DNA of 64,000 nt from Marinobacterium_E sp035458585. Lineage in GTDB: Bacteria; Pseudomonadota; Gammaproteobacteria; Pseudomonadales; Balneatricaceae. The stretch lies in NCBI GenBank assembly GCA_035458585.1, contig DATHZN010000083.1:65639-129638 (forward strand). The letters are read 5' to 3'. Below, in pieces: positions 28,570 through 38,132 of the stretch. Positions within the stretch are counted from its first letter, which is position 1. Every line of letters begins with the position of its first letter. Below the pieces are notes generated by a model. It was not told where the DNA came from. It searched no databases and was given only the letters and a program-made list of their open reading frames with translations. The translations under genes and the position numbers were made by a program.

Positions 28570-29501
28570 AAGTGCTGCAAATTGCTGGGCTTGCCCCTGA
28601 CTTACAGAGAGATCTGTCTCAACTTTGCGACTTGTCGGTTCTGAACAAGCAGGATAATCGAGAACATTTTTTAGCTACGCGAGGTGCTGAGTTCGAGGTC
28701 GTTGTCACCAATGGTGGAAAAGGCTGCTCGGCTGAGCTGATGCGTCAACTGCCTAACCTCAGGATCATTCTTGGCTGGGGTGTGGGTTACGACAAAGTTG
28801 ATTTAGCGGAGGCGACCCGGCGGGGTATTCGCGTTGCCAACACCCCCGACGTGTTGAATGAGTGTGTGGCCGATATGGCGATTGCGATGATCCTCTGTCA
28901 GGCGCGTCGTCTACTGGTTTCGTCTCGTGCATTAGCCGCGGGAGACTGGGCGGCGAAAGGAACCACGCCTCTGGGAAGCAAGGTGAGTGGCAAGCGCCTG
29001 GGTATTGTTGGGCTGGGACGTATCGGCCTGGAAACTGCAAAGCGGGCCGCTGCCTTTAACATGGATATACGCTACCACAACCGCCGGCCGCGTAGCGATG
29101 TGGACTATCCTTATGAAGCTTCACTTGAGGCGCTAGCGCGCTGGTGTGACTACCTGGTGCTATTGTGTCCAGGCGGTCCCGAGACCGATGGCTTGATAAG
29201 CGCCGGAGTGCTCAGGGCACTAGGACCAGAATCGGTTCTGGTGAATATCGCTCGTGGATCGGTGGTGGATGAGAGCGCGCTGGTCTCGGCCTTGTTGCAG
29301 GGAGAGTTAGGCGGGGCCGCGCTGGATGTGTTTGCTAATGAGCCCAATTTCCCTGAAGAGCTTTTAGCTTTGCCTAATGTCGTGATGTTTCCTCATATAG
29401 GCTCGGCAACGTTTGAGACTCGCGAGGCAATGTCGCAATTGGTGCTGGATAACCTGAAAGCTTATCTCGCACATGATGAGTTGCTGACGCCAGTAAACTA
29501 G
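28566..29501 (+). CDS. D-2-hydroxyacid dehydrogenase (glyoxylate/hydroxypyruvate reductase-like)
   Basis: 311 residues with the Rossmann loop GLGRIGLETAKR and the catalytic R in NIARGSVVDE, E in FANEPNFPEE and H in FPHIGSATFET. Starts with GTG overlapping the mutase stop. Followed 49 bases later by glycerate kinase. Together with glcDEF upstream it suggests hydroxypyruvate or glyoxylate reduction to glycerate or glycolate, then phosphorylation. No glyoxylate carboligase is present in the window, so the link is inference. Confidence 0.85.
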   Translation: MKVLQIAGLAPDLQRDLSQLCDLSVLNKQDNREHFLATRGAEFEVVVTNGGKGCSAELMRQLPNLRIILGWGVGYDKVDLAEATRRGIRVANTPDVLNECVADMAIAMILCQARRLLVSSRALAAGDWAAKGTTPLGSKVSGKRLGIVGLGRIGLETAKRAAAFNMDIRYHNRRPRSDVDYPYEASLEALARWCDYLVLLCPGGPETDGLISAGVLRALGPESVLVNIARGSVVDESALVSALLQGELGGAALDVFANEPNFPEELLALPNVVMFPHIGSATFETREAMSQLVLDNLKAYLAHDELLTPVN

Positions 29502-29550
29502 CGGTGTAATCTAGCTTTAGACAATGGCATACAGCAGTTCGGGGTCCACC

Positions 29551-30699
29551 ATGAAGATAGTTATCGCCCCAGACTCTTTCAAAGAGAGTCTGGATGCGCA
29601 GCAGGTCGCTTGTGCGATTGAGCGGGGCTTTAAATCGATCTCTAGTCGGGTTGAAACAGTGTGTATCCCGGTAGCCGATGGCGGGGAGGGGACAACCGAA
29701 GCCCTGGTTGCCGCGACGGGCGGTGAGCTCTTAGCAGAGCCCGTTCGAGGACCCTTGGGTGAGCCGCTCAAAGCTATCTGGGGGCTCTTGGGTGAACAAC
29801 CCGGGCTGCCCGTTACTGCAGTTGTCGAGACGGCGTCGGCATCGGGACTGGATAAGATCCGAGCGGATCAGAGAGACGCGCTACGCGCCACCACCTTTGG
29901 CACTGGTGAACTCATTCTTGCAGCACTCGATCGCGGTGTACGTCGCATTATTCTGGGTCTTGGTGGAAGTGCAACCAATGATGGCGGTATGGGGCTTTTG
30001 AGCGCGCTGGGTGTTAGATTTCTCAACGCACAGTCTGAGACCTTGCCCGCCGGTGGTGCAGCGCTCGTGGATCTGGCAACTATCGATTTGAGCCAGCTTG
30101 ATCCGCGCATTGCTGAAACCGAGTTTCTGGTCGCCTGCGATGTCGATAATCCGCTACTGGGGGCGCGCGGTGCCTCCGCAATATTTGGTCCGCAGAAGGG
30201 CGCTACACCAGAACAGGTGATTCAACTTGATACTGCGTTGGCCCGCCTAGCGGATATCAGCGCCGACCTCATGGGGGCGGACGCTCGCGAAGTACCGGGT
30301 GCTGGTGCCGCCGGTGGTTTGGGCTACGCCCTGGTACAGTTCCTCAATGCGCGCATGGCCCCCGGTATCGACCTTGTATTGGAGGCTGTGCGTTTTGATG
30401 AGCAGTTACAGGGTGCTAGCCTGGTAATCACCGGCGAAGGGCGCATGGATGGTCAGAGTCTAAGTGGCAAAACCCCGGTGGGTGTAGCCCGCTGGGCTAA
30501 GCGTCATAATCTGCCGGTAATTGCTGTTTGTGGATCCATTGGCGCCGGCGCTGAAGGCGTTCATGCTGTGGGTATCGATGCTCTGTTTACTGTCGTGCCG
30601 GGTGTCTGCACACTGGAGCAGGCGATGGCGGATGCGGCGCCCAACCTAGAGCGTACTGCCGCTCAGATTGCGCGTACTCTGATGTTGAAGTTTTACTGA
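29551..30699 (+). CDS. garK: Glycerate 2-kinase (GarK family)
   Basis: 382 residues from the ATG at 29551, where the family N-terminus MKIVIAPDSFKESL begins and GGGG lies upstream. The GarK/GlxK motifs are GGEGTTEALVAATGG, GLGGSATNDGGMG, GAAGGLGYAL and TGEGRMDGQSLSGKTP. Phosphorylates D-glycerate to 2-phosphoglycerate and feeds lower glycolysis. Probably one operon with the mutase and dehydrogenase upstream. Confidence 0.93.
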   Translation: MKIVIAPDSFKESLDAQQVACAIERGFKSISSRVETVCIPVADGGEGTTEALVAATGGELLAEPVRGPLGEPLKAIWGLLGEQPGLPVTAVVETASASGLDKIRADQRDALRATTFGTGELILAALDRGVRRIILGLGGSATNDGGMGLLSALGVRFLNAQSETLPAGGAALVDLATIDLSQLDPRIAETEFLVACDVDNPLLGARGASAIFGPQKGATPEQVIQLDTALARLADISADLMGADAREVPGAGAAGGLGYALVQFLNARMAPGIDLVLEAVRFDEQLQGASLVITGEGRMDGQSLSGKTPVGVARWAKRHNLPVIAVCGSIGAGAEGVHAVGIDALFTVVPGVCTLEQAMADAAPNLERTAAQIARTLMLKFY

Positions 30700-30738
30700 T
30701 GGATCCCATGCACCTTGCGGTCGGGTTCGGGAGCCGTC

Positions 30739-31689
30739 GTGCAATTTAGCGAGTTATTTAGTCAGGTTCTAAACGTAACCGGGCCTGTGTTTGTGCTTGT
30801 TTTGCTTGGTCTGGGTTTACGTCGAACGAAACTGATCAATGAGGTTTTCGTGCAGCAGGCATCGAACCTTGTTTTTCGAGCAACTATGCCGGTAATGATC
30901 GCTGTCGGATTGATGAAAACTGACATCAGTACCGCGTTTGACCCTCAGGCAGGGATCCTTTTTACGCTATTTTCGGTTGTCAGTTTTGGCGTGATCTGGG
31001 GCTGGGCTCGCCTGCGTGTTGAACCGAGAGAAGATCGGGGCGTCTATGTTCAAGGAGCATTTCGACATAATTGCGGAATGGTGGGGTTGGCACTTGTCGT
31101 AAATCAGTACGGCGAAGCAGGTTTGGGTATAGCCAGTTTTCTGCTTGCCCTGCATGCGTTTATCTTCAACATTATGTCGATCTTTGTTCTGAGTTATTAC
31201 AGTAACTCGCTCAATCTCAGACCCGTTCAGTTCACTCTCGACATTGTGAAAAATCCATTGATATTGTCAGTAGTTTTAGGCATCGCGCTAAATTTGTTGG
31301 GTATACGCTTTTCGCCATGGATTGAAACGAGCCTTGTGAGCTTCGGCTCATTGACACTTACGTTGGGACTGATCTGCGTTGGGGCAAGTTTGAGTCTAAG
31401 CAGTGTCCGAGTTTCTGGGGGAGTCGCTTTGTCTGCGGCTCTGGTGAAACTCATCTGGATACCCGTTGTAAGCGCCGTACTGCTTATAGCTATGGGAGTT
31501 GAGGGGATGGTGCTAGGGGCGCTTGTTCTATTCATGGCGAGTCCAACCGCTGCCGCAAGTGTCGTAATGGTTCGCGCTGCTCAAGGTAATCATGGCCTGG
31601 CTGCGACAATTGTCGTCCTAGCGACGCTAGGCTCGGTGGTAACAGTCCCAGCTGGTTTGATGGCTCTGAAATACTTCGGCTACGTTTAG
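30739..31689 (+). CDS. AEC-family permease (auxin efflux carrier type)
   Basis: 316 residues with about ten membrane helices in two inverted sets of five; GLGLRRTKLIN and FRHNCGMVGLAL are typical of AEC carriers, which in bacteria move malate, malonate or other carboxylates. I choose GTG at 30739, six bases after GGGAG; an upstream TTG is in frame. It follows glycerate kinase by 39 bases, so a C3 acid substrate is plausible. The stop overlaps the convergent TauE-type gene by four bases. Confidence 0.85.
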   Translation: MQFSELFSQVLNVTGPVFVLVLLGLGLRRTKLINEVFVQQASNLVFRATMPVMIAVGLMKTDISTAFDPQAGILFTLFSVVSFGVIWGWARLRVEPREDRGVYVQGAFRHNCGMVGLALVVNQYGEAGLGIASFLLALHAFIFNIMSIFVLSYYSNSLNLRPVQFTLDIVKNPLILSVVLGIALNLLGIRFSPWIETSLVSFGSLTLTLGLICVGASLSLSSVRVSGGVALSAALVKLIWIPVVSAVLLIAMGVEGMVLGALVLFMASPTAAASVVMVRAAQGNHGLAATIVVLATLGSVVTVPAGLMALKYFGYV

Positions 31690-32450
31690 CCGGCTAAGAA
31701 AAAGTAGCCAGTAATCCCAATACTGGCGATCAGAATAGCGCGCCTGACGATCACTTGCGGCAATCGCTTGGATAGGTGACCAGCCAGATACCCACCAATC
31801 AACGTCCCTACCAAGACAGCAAGGGTCTCCTGCCAAACAATCAGACCTTTGAAAAGAAACAAAATGATCGCGCAAAGCGAAATAGTTGTTGAGAAGAGCA
31901 GTTTGAGGCCGTTCATCTCATTGATCTGTGTGTGGCCGGCTAAGCTGAGATAGCTGAGGATAATGATTCCCAAGCCGGCGTTGAAAAAGCCTCCATAAAC
32001 TGACACGGCTACAAACATCACGAGCATCAGGGCCAGGTGTATCAACCCTAGATGAGGGCGCTTCTGACTCCAATTTTGAAGCGCTTTGTTGAGTTGCGAA
32101 CCAAATGCGAAAACAACGGTTGCGAACAGAAGTAACCAAGGGATGGCAGCTTCGAAACCGCTGTCATCGGTCAGTGTTAGCAGGTAGGCCCCCGCGCCTC
32201 CACCCAAGGCGGAGAGAAGCGATAACATAATCAGGCGTCTGCGAGGCGTTGTTATTTCAGAGCGTAGTGCCCAGGTCCCCGAGATATACCCTGCACAGGC
32301 AGCAAAGGTGTTGCTCGCATTAGCGGCAATAGGCGGAACGCCAACCAGCAAAAGCGCAGGAAAGGTGATAAACGAGCCACCACCGGCAATCGAGTTTATG
32401 ATGCCTCCCAGCAGACCTGCAGCAAGGAGTAGAAGCATATCGAGTAACAA
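31686..32450 (-). CDS. TauE/SafE-family membrane permease
   Basis: 254 residues, about eight membrane helices, with the N-terminal family pattern GIINSIAGGGSFITFPALL and the second repeat VYGGFFNAGLGI. Members export sulfite, sulfoacetate or organosulfonates. The next gene on the same strand upstream is an SseA-like sulfurtransferase 84 bases away, which makes a sulfur role plausible. Confidence 0.88.
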   Translation of the reverse strand: MLLDMLLLLAAGLLGGIINSIAGGGSFITFPALLLVGVPPIAANASNTFAACAGYISGTWALRSEITTPRRRLIMLSLLSALGGGAGAYLLTLTDDSGFEAAIPWLLLFATVVFAFGSQLNKALQNWSQKRPHLGLIHLALMLVMFVAVSVYGGFFNAGLGIIILSYLSLAGHTQINEMNGLKLLFSTTISLCAIILFLFKGLIVWQETLAVLVGTLIGGYLAGHLSKRLPQVIVRRAILIASIGITGYFFLAG

Positions 32451-32534
32451 GTTCTACTCCTTCAGTGAGGTTGGGGTAGTGATCTAGCGCGCGATAAAAA
32501 CATATTTACTCGCTCATGTACCCTGGACTCATTA

Positions 32535-33365
32535 TCACGATGTGGTGTTTATTGGCCCAAGGGTTCCTCGTCCCCAGTCAGCCCAAGAACCGTCATAAAG
32601 ACGGGCTTCAACACCGATTCGCGCTAGACCAAGTGCGAGCACACAGGCGGTGATGCCAGAACCACAGCTGACAATCGGATTGGGTGACTCTACCTCTTTA
32701 AAGATCTCTTTTAGTGCCTGCGGAGCCCTGAAGTTTCCGTCTGAGTCAGTCAATCCGGCAAAGGGTACACAGACAGATCCCGGCATGTGACCCGAGGTAA
32801 GACCAGGACGGGGTTCTGGGGCTTCTCCGACAAAACGATTTTTAGCTCGGGCATCGAGAATCGTTTCAGAACAGGACTCGACATACTGAGATATCTGCTC
32901 GCCAGACACCACGCGACTGGGATCCAGTGCCCATGTGCGCTGGCTTACGAAGGACGGCGCCGGCTTGCCCGTTTCAAGAGTGTTGCCCGCTCGCTTCCAT
33001 GCTTCTAAACCACCGTTTAGAACATAGCACTCATTGACGCCGAAAAGCTTCAAGGTGAACCAGACGCGAGGCGCGCTGAAGTGATTTAAGCTACGGTCAT
33101 ACACCACAACCGGACGGCTACCATCTATGCCAAGCTCGGCCATCGCCTCAGCGAAGTGCTTGTTGCTCGGAAGCATATGCGGCAGATCTGATTTTGTGTC
33201 CGCGATCTTATCGATTTCAAATAGTCTTGCGCCTGGAATGTGTTCGGCCAGGTAGTCACGCTTGATCTGTTCAGGATCTGCAAGCAGTGCGTAGGTTGCA
33301 TCCAGCACGACAACTTTATCAAGATTGTTTGATAGCCAGTCTACAGAAACAATTGGATCAGTCAT
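32535..33365 (-). CDS. sseA: 3-mercaptopyruvate/thiosulfate sulfurtransferase (two rhodanese domains)
   Basis: 276 residues with an inactive N-terminal rhodanese domain (VDWLSNNLDKVVVLDATY) and a catalytic C-terminal one. Active-site loop CGSGIT begins at C234; this hexapeptide type is associated with mercaptopyruvate rather than thiosulfate sulfurtransferases. Would yield pyruvate and a persulfide. Probably co-transcribed with the downstream TauE-type permease. Confidence 0.9.
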   Translation of the reverse strand: MTDPIVSVDWLSNNLDKVVVLDATYALLADPEQIKRDYLAEHIPGARLFEIDKIADTKSDLPHMLPSNKHFAEAMAELGIDGSRPVVVYDRSLNHFSAPRVWFTLKLFGVNECYVLNGGLEAWKRAGNTLETGKPAPSFVSQRTWALDPSRVVSGEQISQYVESCSETILDARAKNRFVGEAPEPRPGLTSGHMPGSVCVPFAGLTDSDGNFRAPQALKEIFKEVESPNPIVSCGSGITACVLALGLARIGVEARLYDGSWADWGRGTLGPINTTS

Positions 33366-33447
33366 AAAATGCTCTCATCAGTAGAACCAATCTAGCGTTG
33401 AAGCGGCGCTTGAGTGGGATATATTAGGCACGGTTCGAATCTCAATC

Positions 33448-33473
33448 AAAAAGGAGCCGCACTAGGTGCGGCT
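33448..33473 (-). terminator. Rho-independent terminator of the galacturonate operon
   Basis: Stem AGCCGCAC/GTGCGGCT with TAG loop (33455-33473), followed on the minus strand by CC and five T. Lies just beyond the semialdehyde dehydrogenase stop. Confidence 0.85.
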
Positions 33474-33496
33474 TCCGAAGCGACTGGAAACAAGGT

Positions 33497-35077
33497 TTAA
33501 GCCAGTTCGTTGTTTCCATCCATCAGGCGACGCAGATTAAGCGGGTTGCTGTCCAGAATCGCATCAGCCATCAACTCAGCAGGGAAATCTTGGTAGCACA
33601 CTGGGCGCAGAAAGCGGTTGATAGCAGCACTTCCCACCGAGGTTGTACGCGCATCAGAGGTGGCCGGGAATGGACCTCCATGAACCATCGCGTGACACAC
33701 CTCAACACCCGTTGGGAAACCGTTACACAGGATGCGACCGGCACGACGCTCCAGTGTTGGCATCAGCGCGCGAGCCGCCGCGTAGTCGCCTTCGTCCAAC
33801 TGTAGCGTAGCGGTCAGCTGGCCTTCCAACGATTCAGCAACGGCTTTGAACTCATCCAAATTACTACAGCGAATGACCAGTGAGCTCGCGCCGAAGATCT
33901 CTTCGCAGAGCGACTCATCGTCCATGAAGTCTGCAGCATTGGTAACGTACAGACCTGCCTGACAGCGGTTTGGATCGGTGCTTGCCTGGCCTGCGCCAAC
34001 CTGTGTCACTTTCGCATGGTCTTTGAGACGATCAACGCCTTTGCCGTATGCGTCGCAGATGCTCGGAGTCAGCATTGTCTGAGCTGCAACCGCCTCAAGC
34101 TCAGCTGCAGCTTCCCTAAGGAAGTTATCCAGAGCTTCACCCTCAACGGCAATCACCAGACCTGGGTTAGTACAAAACTGACCCGCACCCATCGCCAGTG
34201 AGCCGACGAAGCCTTTTGCAATGGCGGCACCGCGAGCGGCGAGGGCGCTTGGCATCAGGAAAACTGGGTTGATCGAGCTCATTTCGGCATAGACTGGAAT
34301 AGGCTCAGAGCGGTTTGCCGCAATCGTCATCAGCGCTGTACCACCGGCACGTGAACCGGTGAAACCTACAGCTTTTATAGCCGGGTGCGCAACCAGGGTT
34401 GAACCTACATCACGGCCGGAGCCGAACAGCATAGAGAAGGTGCCTTCTGGCATACCGCACTTCGCCACAGCCGCCTGAATCGCGCGGCCTACAAGTTCTG
34501 ACGTGCCTGGGTGTGCAGAGTGTGCCTTGACGATGACAGGGCAGCCTGCCGCTAGAGCAGAGGCGGTATCTCCACCACCGACAGAGAAGGCCAGCGGGAA
34601 GTTAGATGCACCGAAAACCGCCACCGGACCCAGTGCGATATTGCGCAGGCGCAGGTCGGCGCGTGGCAGTGGAGCACGGTCTGGCATCGCTGGATCGATA
34701 CGTACATCCAGGTAGTTACCCGAGCGGACAACGCCCGCAAACATGCGTAACTGACCCATGGTACGCCCACGTTCGCCCTCTAGGCGCATCCGAGGCAGGC
34801 CTGATTCAGCCATCGCACGAACGATAAGATCGTCGCCGAGCGCGAGGATCTGGTTAGCAATCTCTTCAAGAAAAGCAGCGCGCGCTTCCGGGCTGGTTTC
34901 ACGGTACGTGTCGAACGCCGCTGCGGCCAGTGCACAGGCTTGATCAACTTCTGCTTGGCCACCCCCGGCATAAATTGGCTCAAGCAGCTCAGCTGTGGCT
35001 GGGTTTACAGCCTGAATAGGGGCTTTGCTACCTTTGACAGAAGTCGAACCAATCAGCATCTCGCCTAAAATCTGCAT
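33497..35077 (-). CDS. 2-Oxoglutarate semialdehyde dehydrogenase (2,5-dioxovalerate dehydrogenase)
   Basis: 526-residue aldehyde dehydrogenase of the NAD(P)-dependent KGSADH class. Catalytic Cys302 in GQFCTNPG, the signature of this class, and catalytic Glu in YAEMSSINPV. N-terminal NPATAELL and FGASNFPLAFSVGGGD are typical too. Oxidises 2,5-dioxopentanoate to 2-oxoglutarate, the shared last step of galacturonate/galactarate and pentonate (Weimberg) breakdown. It is last in the operon kdgD-gci-KGSADH, 49 bases after gci. It can serve the pentonate dehydratases further along the island. Confidence 0.93.
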   Translation of the reverse strand: MQILGEMLIGSTSVKGSKAPIQAVNPATAELLEPIYAGGGQAEVDQACALAAAAFDTYRETSPEARAAFLEEIANQILALGDDLIVRAMAESGLPRMRLEGERGRTMGQLRMFAGVVRSGNYLDVRIDPAMPDRAPLPRADLRLRNIALGPVAVFGASNFPLAFSVGGGDTASALAAGCPVIVKAHSAHPGTSELVGRAIQAAVAKCGMPEGTFSMLFGSGRDVGSTLVAHPAIKAVGFTGSRAGGTALMTIAANRSEPIPVYAEMSSINPVFLMPSALAARGAAIAKGFVGSLAMGAGQFCTNPGLVIAVEGEALDNFLREAAAELEAVAAQTMLTPSICDAYGKGVDRLKDHAKVTQVGAGQASTDPNRCQAGLYVTNAADFMDDESLCEEIFGASSLVIRCSNLDEFKAVAESLEGQLTATLQLDEGDYAAARALMPTLERRAGRILCNGFPTGVEVCHAMVHGGPFPATSDARTTSVGSAAINRFLRPVCYQDFPAELMADAILDSNPLNLRRLMDGNNELA

Positions 35078-35126
35078 ATCTCGTCCTCTAACATTAAATG
35101 GGTAAATCTTTCATGAATCGAGAGCC

Positions 35127-36257
35127 TCAAACGAGTTTGAACTCATCCAGAGCTTCGCGGTTTATCTCTATGCCAAGGCCAGGACCCGTTGGTATCTGGA
35201 TAACACCTCTCTCATGTTCGAGCGGTTGCATGACAACAGCCTGGCGGAAAGGGTTCTCTGTGCGGTCAAATTCAAACATTGCATCTAACGGACTCTGACG
35301 CATGGGTGCCGGTGCTATCGTAGCGTGAGCCTGCAGGCTGGCGGCGATCTGAACCGCTGTGCCCCACACATGGGGTACTACGCGGATGCCATGGGTTTGT
35401 GCCATATCAACAACACGACGAAACTCACTAAAACCGCCAACACCACAGACATCTGGCTGGATGATACTGACTGCCCTTGTGGTGATAGGCTCTAGCATGC
35501 CCCAGCGTGAGTGCCAGGTCTCACCGCCAGCCACCGGAATGGGTTGTTTGTCTTTGACTTCGCGATAGGCGCCGATCCACTCTGGTAGCACCGGCTCTTC
35601 GAACCAAGCGATATCGTAAGCTGCTGCACTGCGACCCAGCTCGATCGCTTCGTCGACTTGATAGCCGTGGTTGGCATCGATCATCAGTTGCATCTGTGGA
35701 CCGACTGCTCCGCGAACCTGACGGATCAACTCCAGATCCTCTTCCAGATTGAAGCCGATCTTCATCTTAGTCGCTTTGAAACCCTCGGCAAGATAGCGCT
35801 TGGTTTCAACGACGACATCACTGATACGGTCAACACCTTCGCGGCGGAATGAGCCTGTGGCATAGGCCTCAACCTGCTCGCGAAAACGTCCGCCCAGCAG
35901 GATGGAAATTGGCGCATTAAAGTGTTTGCCCTTGATATCCCATAGCGCGATATCGACACCCGAGAGCGCGGTGAGGCTGAGGCCTCGTTGCCCTTGATCT
36001 CTGAAGGTGTGGTAAAGATCTAACCAAAGCACCTCAGTCTGCAGTGGATCTTGTCCCAGCAGACGGGCTCTGTAACCCTGAACCACCGCTGCGTTCATCT
36101 GTGCAGGACCCAGGCACTCTCCCCAGCCGACTAAGCCGTTATCGCAAACGATCTCGACCAGCAGATGCTGGCGGCGGTCGAAGCGCATTGATGCACTCTC
36201 AAACGGCGTGTCGAGTTTGAAGTCGAGCAGATGAGTGCGTACATCAACGATTTTCAT
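35127..36257 (-). CDS. gci: D-galactarolactone cycloisomerase (enolase superfamily)
   Basis: 376 residues. Family assignment rests on the N-terminus DTPFESASMRFDRRQH and GWGECLGPAQ, which I recall from Agrobacterium Gci, and on the flanking genes. Enolase-superfamily active site: KMK (Lys pair), metal ligands D in MIDANHGY, E in WFEEPV and E in AGGETWHS, base H in VVPHVWGT. Opens galactaro-lactone made by uronate dehydrogenase to 5-keto-4-deoxyglucarate. The start overlaps the kdgD stop by one base (TGATG). A galactarate or glucarate dehydratase function is the alternative. Confidence 0.88.
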   Translation of the reverse strand: MKIVDVRTHLLDFKLDTPFESASMRFDRRQHLLVEIVCDNGLVGWGECLGPAQMNAAVVQGYRARLLGQDPLQTEVLWLDLYHTFRDQGQRGLSLTALSGVDIALWDIKGKHFNAPISILLGGRFREQVEAYATGSFRREGVDRISDVVVETKRYLAEGFKATKMKIGFNLEEDLELIRQVRGAVGPQMQLMIDANHGYQVDEAIELGRSAAAYDIAWFEEPVLPEWIGAYREVKDKQPIPVAGGETWHSRWGMLEPITTRAVSIIQPDVCGVGGFSEFRRVVDMAQTHGIRVVPHVWGTAVQIAASLQAHATIAPAPMRQSPLDAMFEFDRTENPFRQAVVMQPLEHERGVIQIPTGPGLGIEINREALDEFKLV

Positions 36258-37159
36258 CAGCTGTGTGCCTCAATCAGATTGCGCAGATCCTCTATCTCAT
36301 TTGTTCTCAAGTCGGTAAGAGGGCTGCGGACAGAGCCTGCATCAAACCCCTGTAGTCTTACACCCGCTTTAATCGCTGAGACCGCATAGCCTTTACCGCG
36401 ATCACGGATCTCCATAAACGGGTAGAAGAAGGATTTGAGTACCTTGGAGGTGTATTCGGTGTTACCAGCCCGGAGCTCCCGGTAGAAGTCACAGGCAAGC
36501 TGCGGCACAAAGTTGAATACAGCGGAGGAGTAGGTAGTAAAACCGGCTCCAAGGTAAGCTTCAGCAAAGAGTTCGGCCGTTGGCATACCGCCCAGATAGG
36601 TGAGGCGATCACCTAGACGGGCGGTAACTTCCCGCACTAGGCCTATCTGACCGGTACCATCTTTAAAGCCGACTAGGTTGGGGCAATTCTCGGCCAGTCG
36701 GGCCAGTGTATCGGGTCGCAGAATAGCGTTGTCGCGGTTGTAGACCATCACGCCGATTTTGACACTGTCACAAACGGCTCTGACATGGGCATACAGACCC
36801 TCTTGGCCTGCATCGATTAGGTAGTGCGGCAGCAACAGAATACCATCTGCGCCGGCGTTTTCAGCGCTTTGTGCTATCCGTATCGCCATGCGAGTACCGT
36901 AACCGCAGCCGGCTACGATCGGAATGGTACCGGCTGAGGCTTTAGCCTGAGCAACGATTGTTGGAATCTCTTCAGGCGCGAGGGAGAAAAACTCACCTGT
37001 TCCCCCGGCTGCGAAAAGGACTTTAGCCGGAAACTGACTCAACCACTCTAGATGTTTAGCATAGGGTGCTGGATTGAACTCACCCGCTTTATCAAAAGGG
37101 GTGACTGGAAAAGAGAGTAGACCAGAGCCGAGAGCGACCTTCAGTTCTTCTGGGGACAT
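36257..37159 (-). CDS. kdgD: 5-Dehydro-4-deoxyglucarate dehydratase (KdgD)
   Basis: 300 residues from ATG at 37159 (AGGAAA upstream), the family length; 37180 gives seven extra residues with no ribosome site. DapA-superfamily TIM barrel: GGTGEFFSL, YNRDNAIL with the conserved Tyr, Schiff-base Lys in GFKDGTGQIG, GMPTAELFAEAY. Converts 5-keto-4-deoxyglucarate to 2,5-dioxovalerate with loss of water and CO2. First gene of the minus-strand operon, divergent from udh with an operator in between. Confidence 0.93.
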   Translation of the reverse strand: MSPEELKVALGSGLLSFPVTPFDKAGEFNPAPYAKHLEWLSQFPAKVLFAAGGTGEFFSLAPEEIPTIVAQAKASAGTIPIVAGCGYGTRMAIRIAQSAENAGADGILLLPHYLIDAGQEGLYAHVRAVCDSVKIGVMVYNRDNAILRPDTLARLAENCPNLVGFKDGTGQIGLVREVTARLGDRLTYLGGMPTAELFAEAYLGAGFTTYSSAVFNFVPQLACDFYRELRAGNTEYTSKVLKSFFYPFMEIRDRGKGYAVSAIKAGVRLQGFDAGSVRSPLTDLRTNEIEDLRNLIEAHS

Positions 37160-37228
37160 GCTGTTTCCTAGCTTGAGCAAATACCCCTGACGGAGTCGCT
37201 CGGTTGGCGTTTGTTTTTGTTAATGCAG

Positions 37229-37242
37229 AATTGTATACCATT
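37229..37242. promoter_or_regulatory. Putative hexuronate-type operator (variant)
   Basis: AATTGTATACCATT: the TGGTATACCA palindrome with one change (T for G). Located in the divergent promoter region between kdgD and udh. Weakest of the six sites. Confidence 0.55.
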
Positions 37243-37315
37243 TTTAGACGTGTCAGAGTAGTGCAAATTTGGGCGGAAATCTGGCCGCTCATATCGGTGC
37301 GTAAAGGAGAGGGTG

Positions 37316-38116
37316 GTGTTAAACAGACTGTTGGTAACTGGTGCATCGGGTGGTGTTGCGACTCAGCTGCGACCTCTGCTGGCTCAGATCGCTGAGAAAG
37401 TGCGTCTGAGCGACATTCGTGAGATCACCGAGCTGGCCGAGCACGAAGAGTTTATCGCTGCAGAACTGAGTGATCAGGCACAGGTGGATACCATCGTCGA
37501 AGGCTGCGACGGGGTGCTTCATCTGGGTGGGATTTCGGTTGAGGATACCTGGGAGAAGATTCTCGTCTCCAATATCATTGGCATGCACTGCCTCTACACA
37601 TCTGCGCAGAAGTTGGGTCAGCCGCGCATTATCTTCGCTAGCTCCAACCACGCGATGGGTGCCTACAGGTTCACCGATATGCTCGATGCGTCAGCTTTGC
37701 CACGCCCAGATGGTTATTACGGGGTTTCGAAAGCCTTTGGCGAACAGGTAGCGAGCATGTACCACGATAAGTTCGGTCAGCAGACGCTGGTGGTGCGCAT
37801 CGGCTCCTGTCTACCCAAGCCAAAAGACCCGCGGATGCTTTCGACCTGGCTCAGTCCCGAAGATTTCATCAGTCTGATTGAGCGCTCCTTTTCGGTTGAG
37901 CACCTGGGCTACACCATCGTTTATGGCGCATCAGCCAATACGCGTCGCTTCTGGGATGATAAGCTTGCTGCTGATCTGGGGTGGCAGCCAAAAGATGACT
38001 CCGAGCAATTTGCTGAGGAGTTTGCTGACCTGACCCCGTACCAGGCGGCAATCGAACAGGGTCTGCTCACCTATCAGGGCGGTGTCTGGCTCAAAGCCCC
38101 ATTAATTACCAAGTAG
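37316..38116 (+). CDS. udh: Uronate dehydrogenase
   Basis: 266 residues of the extended SDR class. Nucleotide loop TGASGGVATQL, catalytic Ser region FASSNHAMGAY, and YYGVSKAFGE with the Tyr-Lys pair; the last two are typical of Udh. Oxidises D-galacturonate or D-glucuronate at C1 to the aldarolactone with NAD. GTG at 37316 follows AAGGAG by six bases; the GTG at 37313 is too close. Divergent from kdgD-gci-KGSADH, which completes the route to 2-oxoglutarate. Confidence 0.92.
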   Translation: MLNRLLVTGASGGVATQLRPLLAQIAEKVRLSDIREITELAEHEEFIAAELSDQAQVDTIVEGCDGVLHLGGISVEDTWEKILVSNIIGMHCLYTSAQKLGQPRIIFASSNHAMGAYRFTDMLDASALPRPDGYYGVSKAFGEQVASMYHDKFGQQTLVVRIGSCLPKPKDPRMLSTWLSPEDFISLIERSFSVEHLGYTIVYGASANTRRFWDDKLAADLGWQPKDDSEQFAEEFADLTPYQAAIEQGLLTYQGGVWLKAPLITK

Positions 38117-38132
38117 TTTTACAGAGATACCG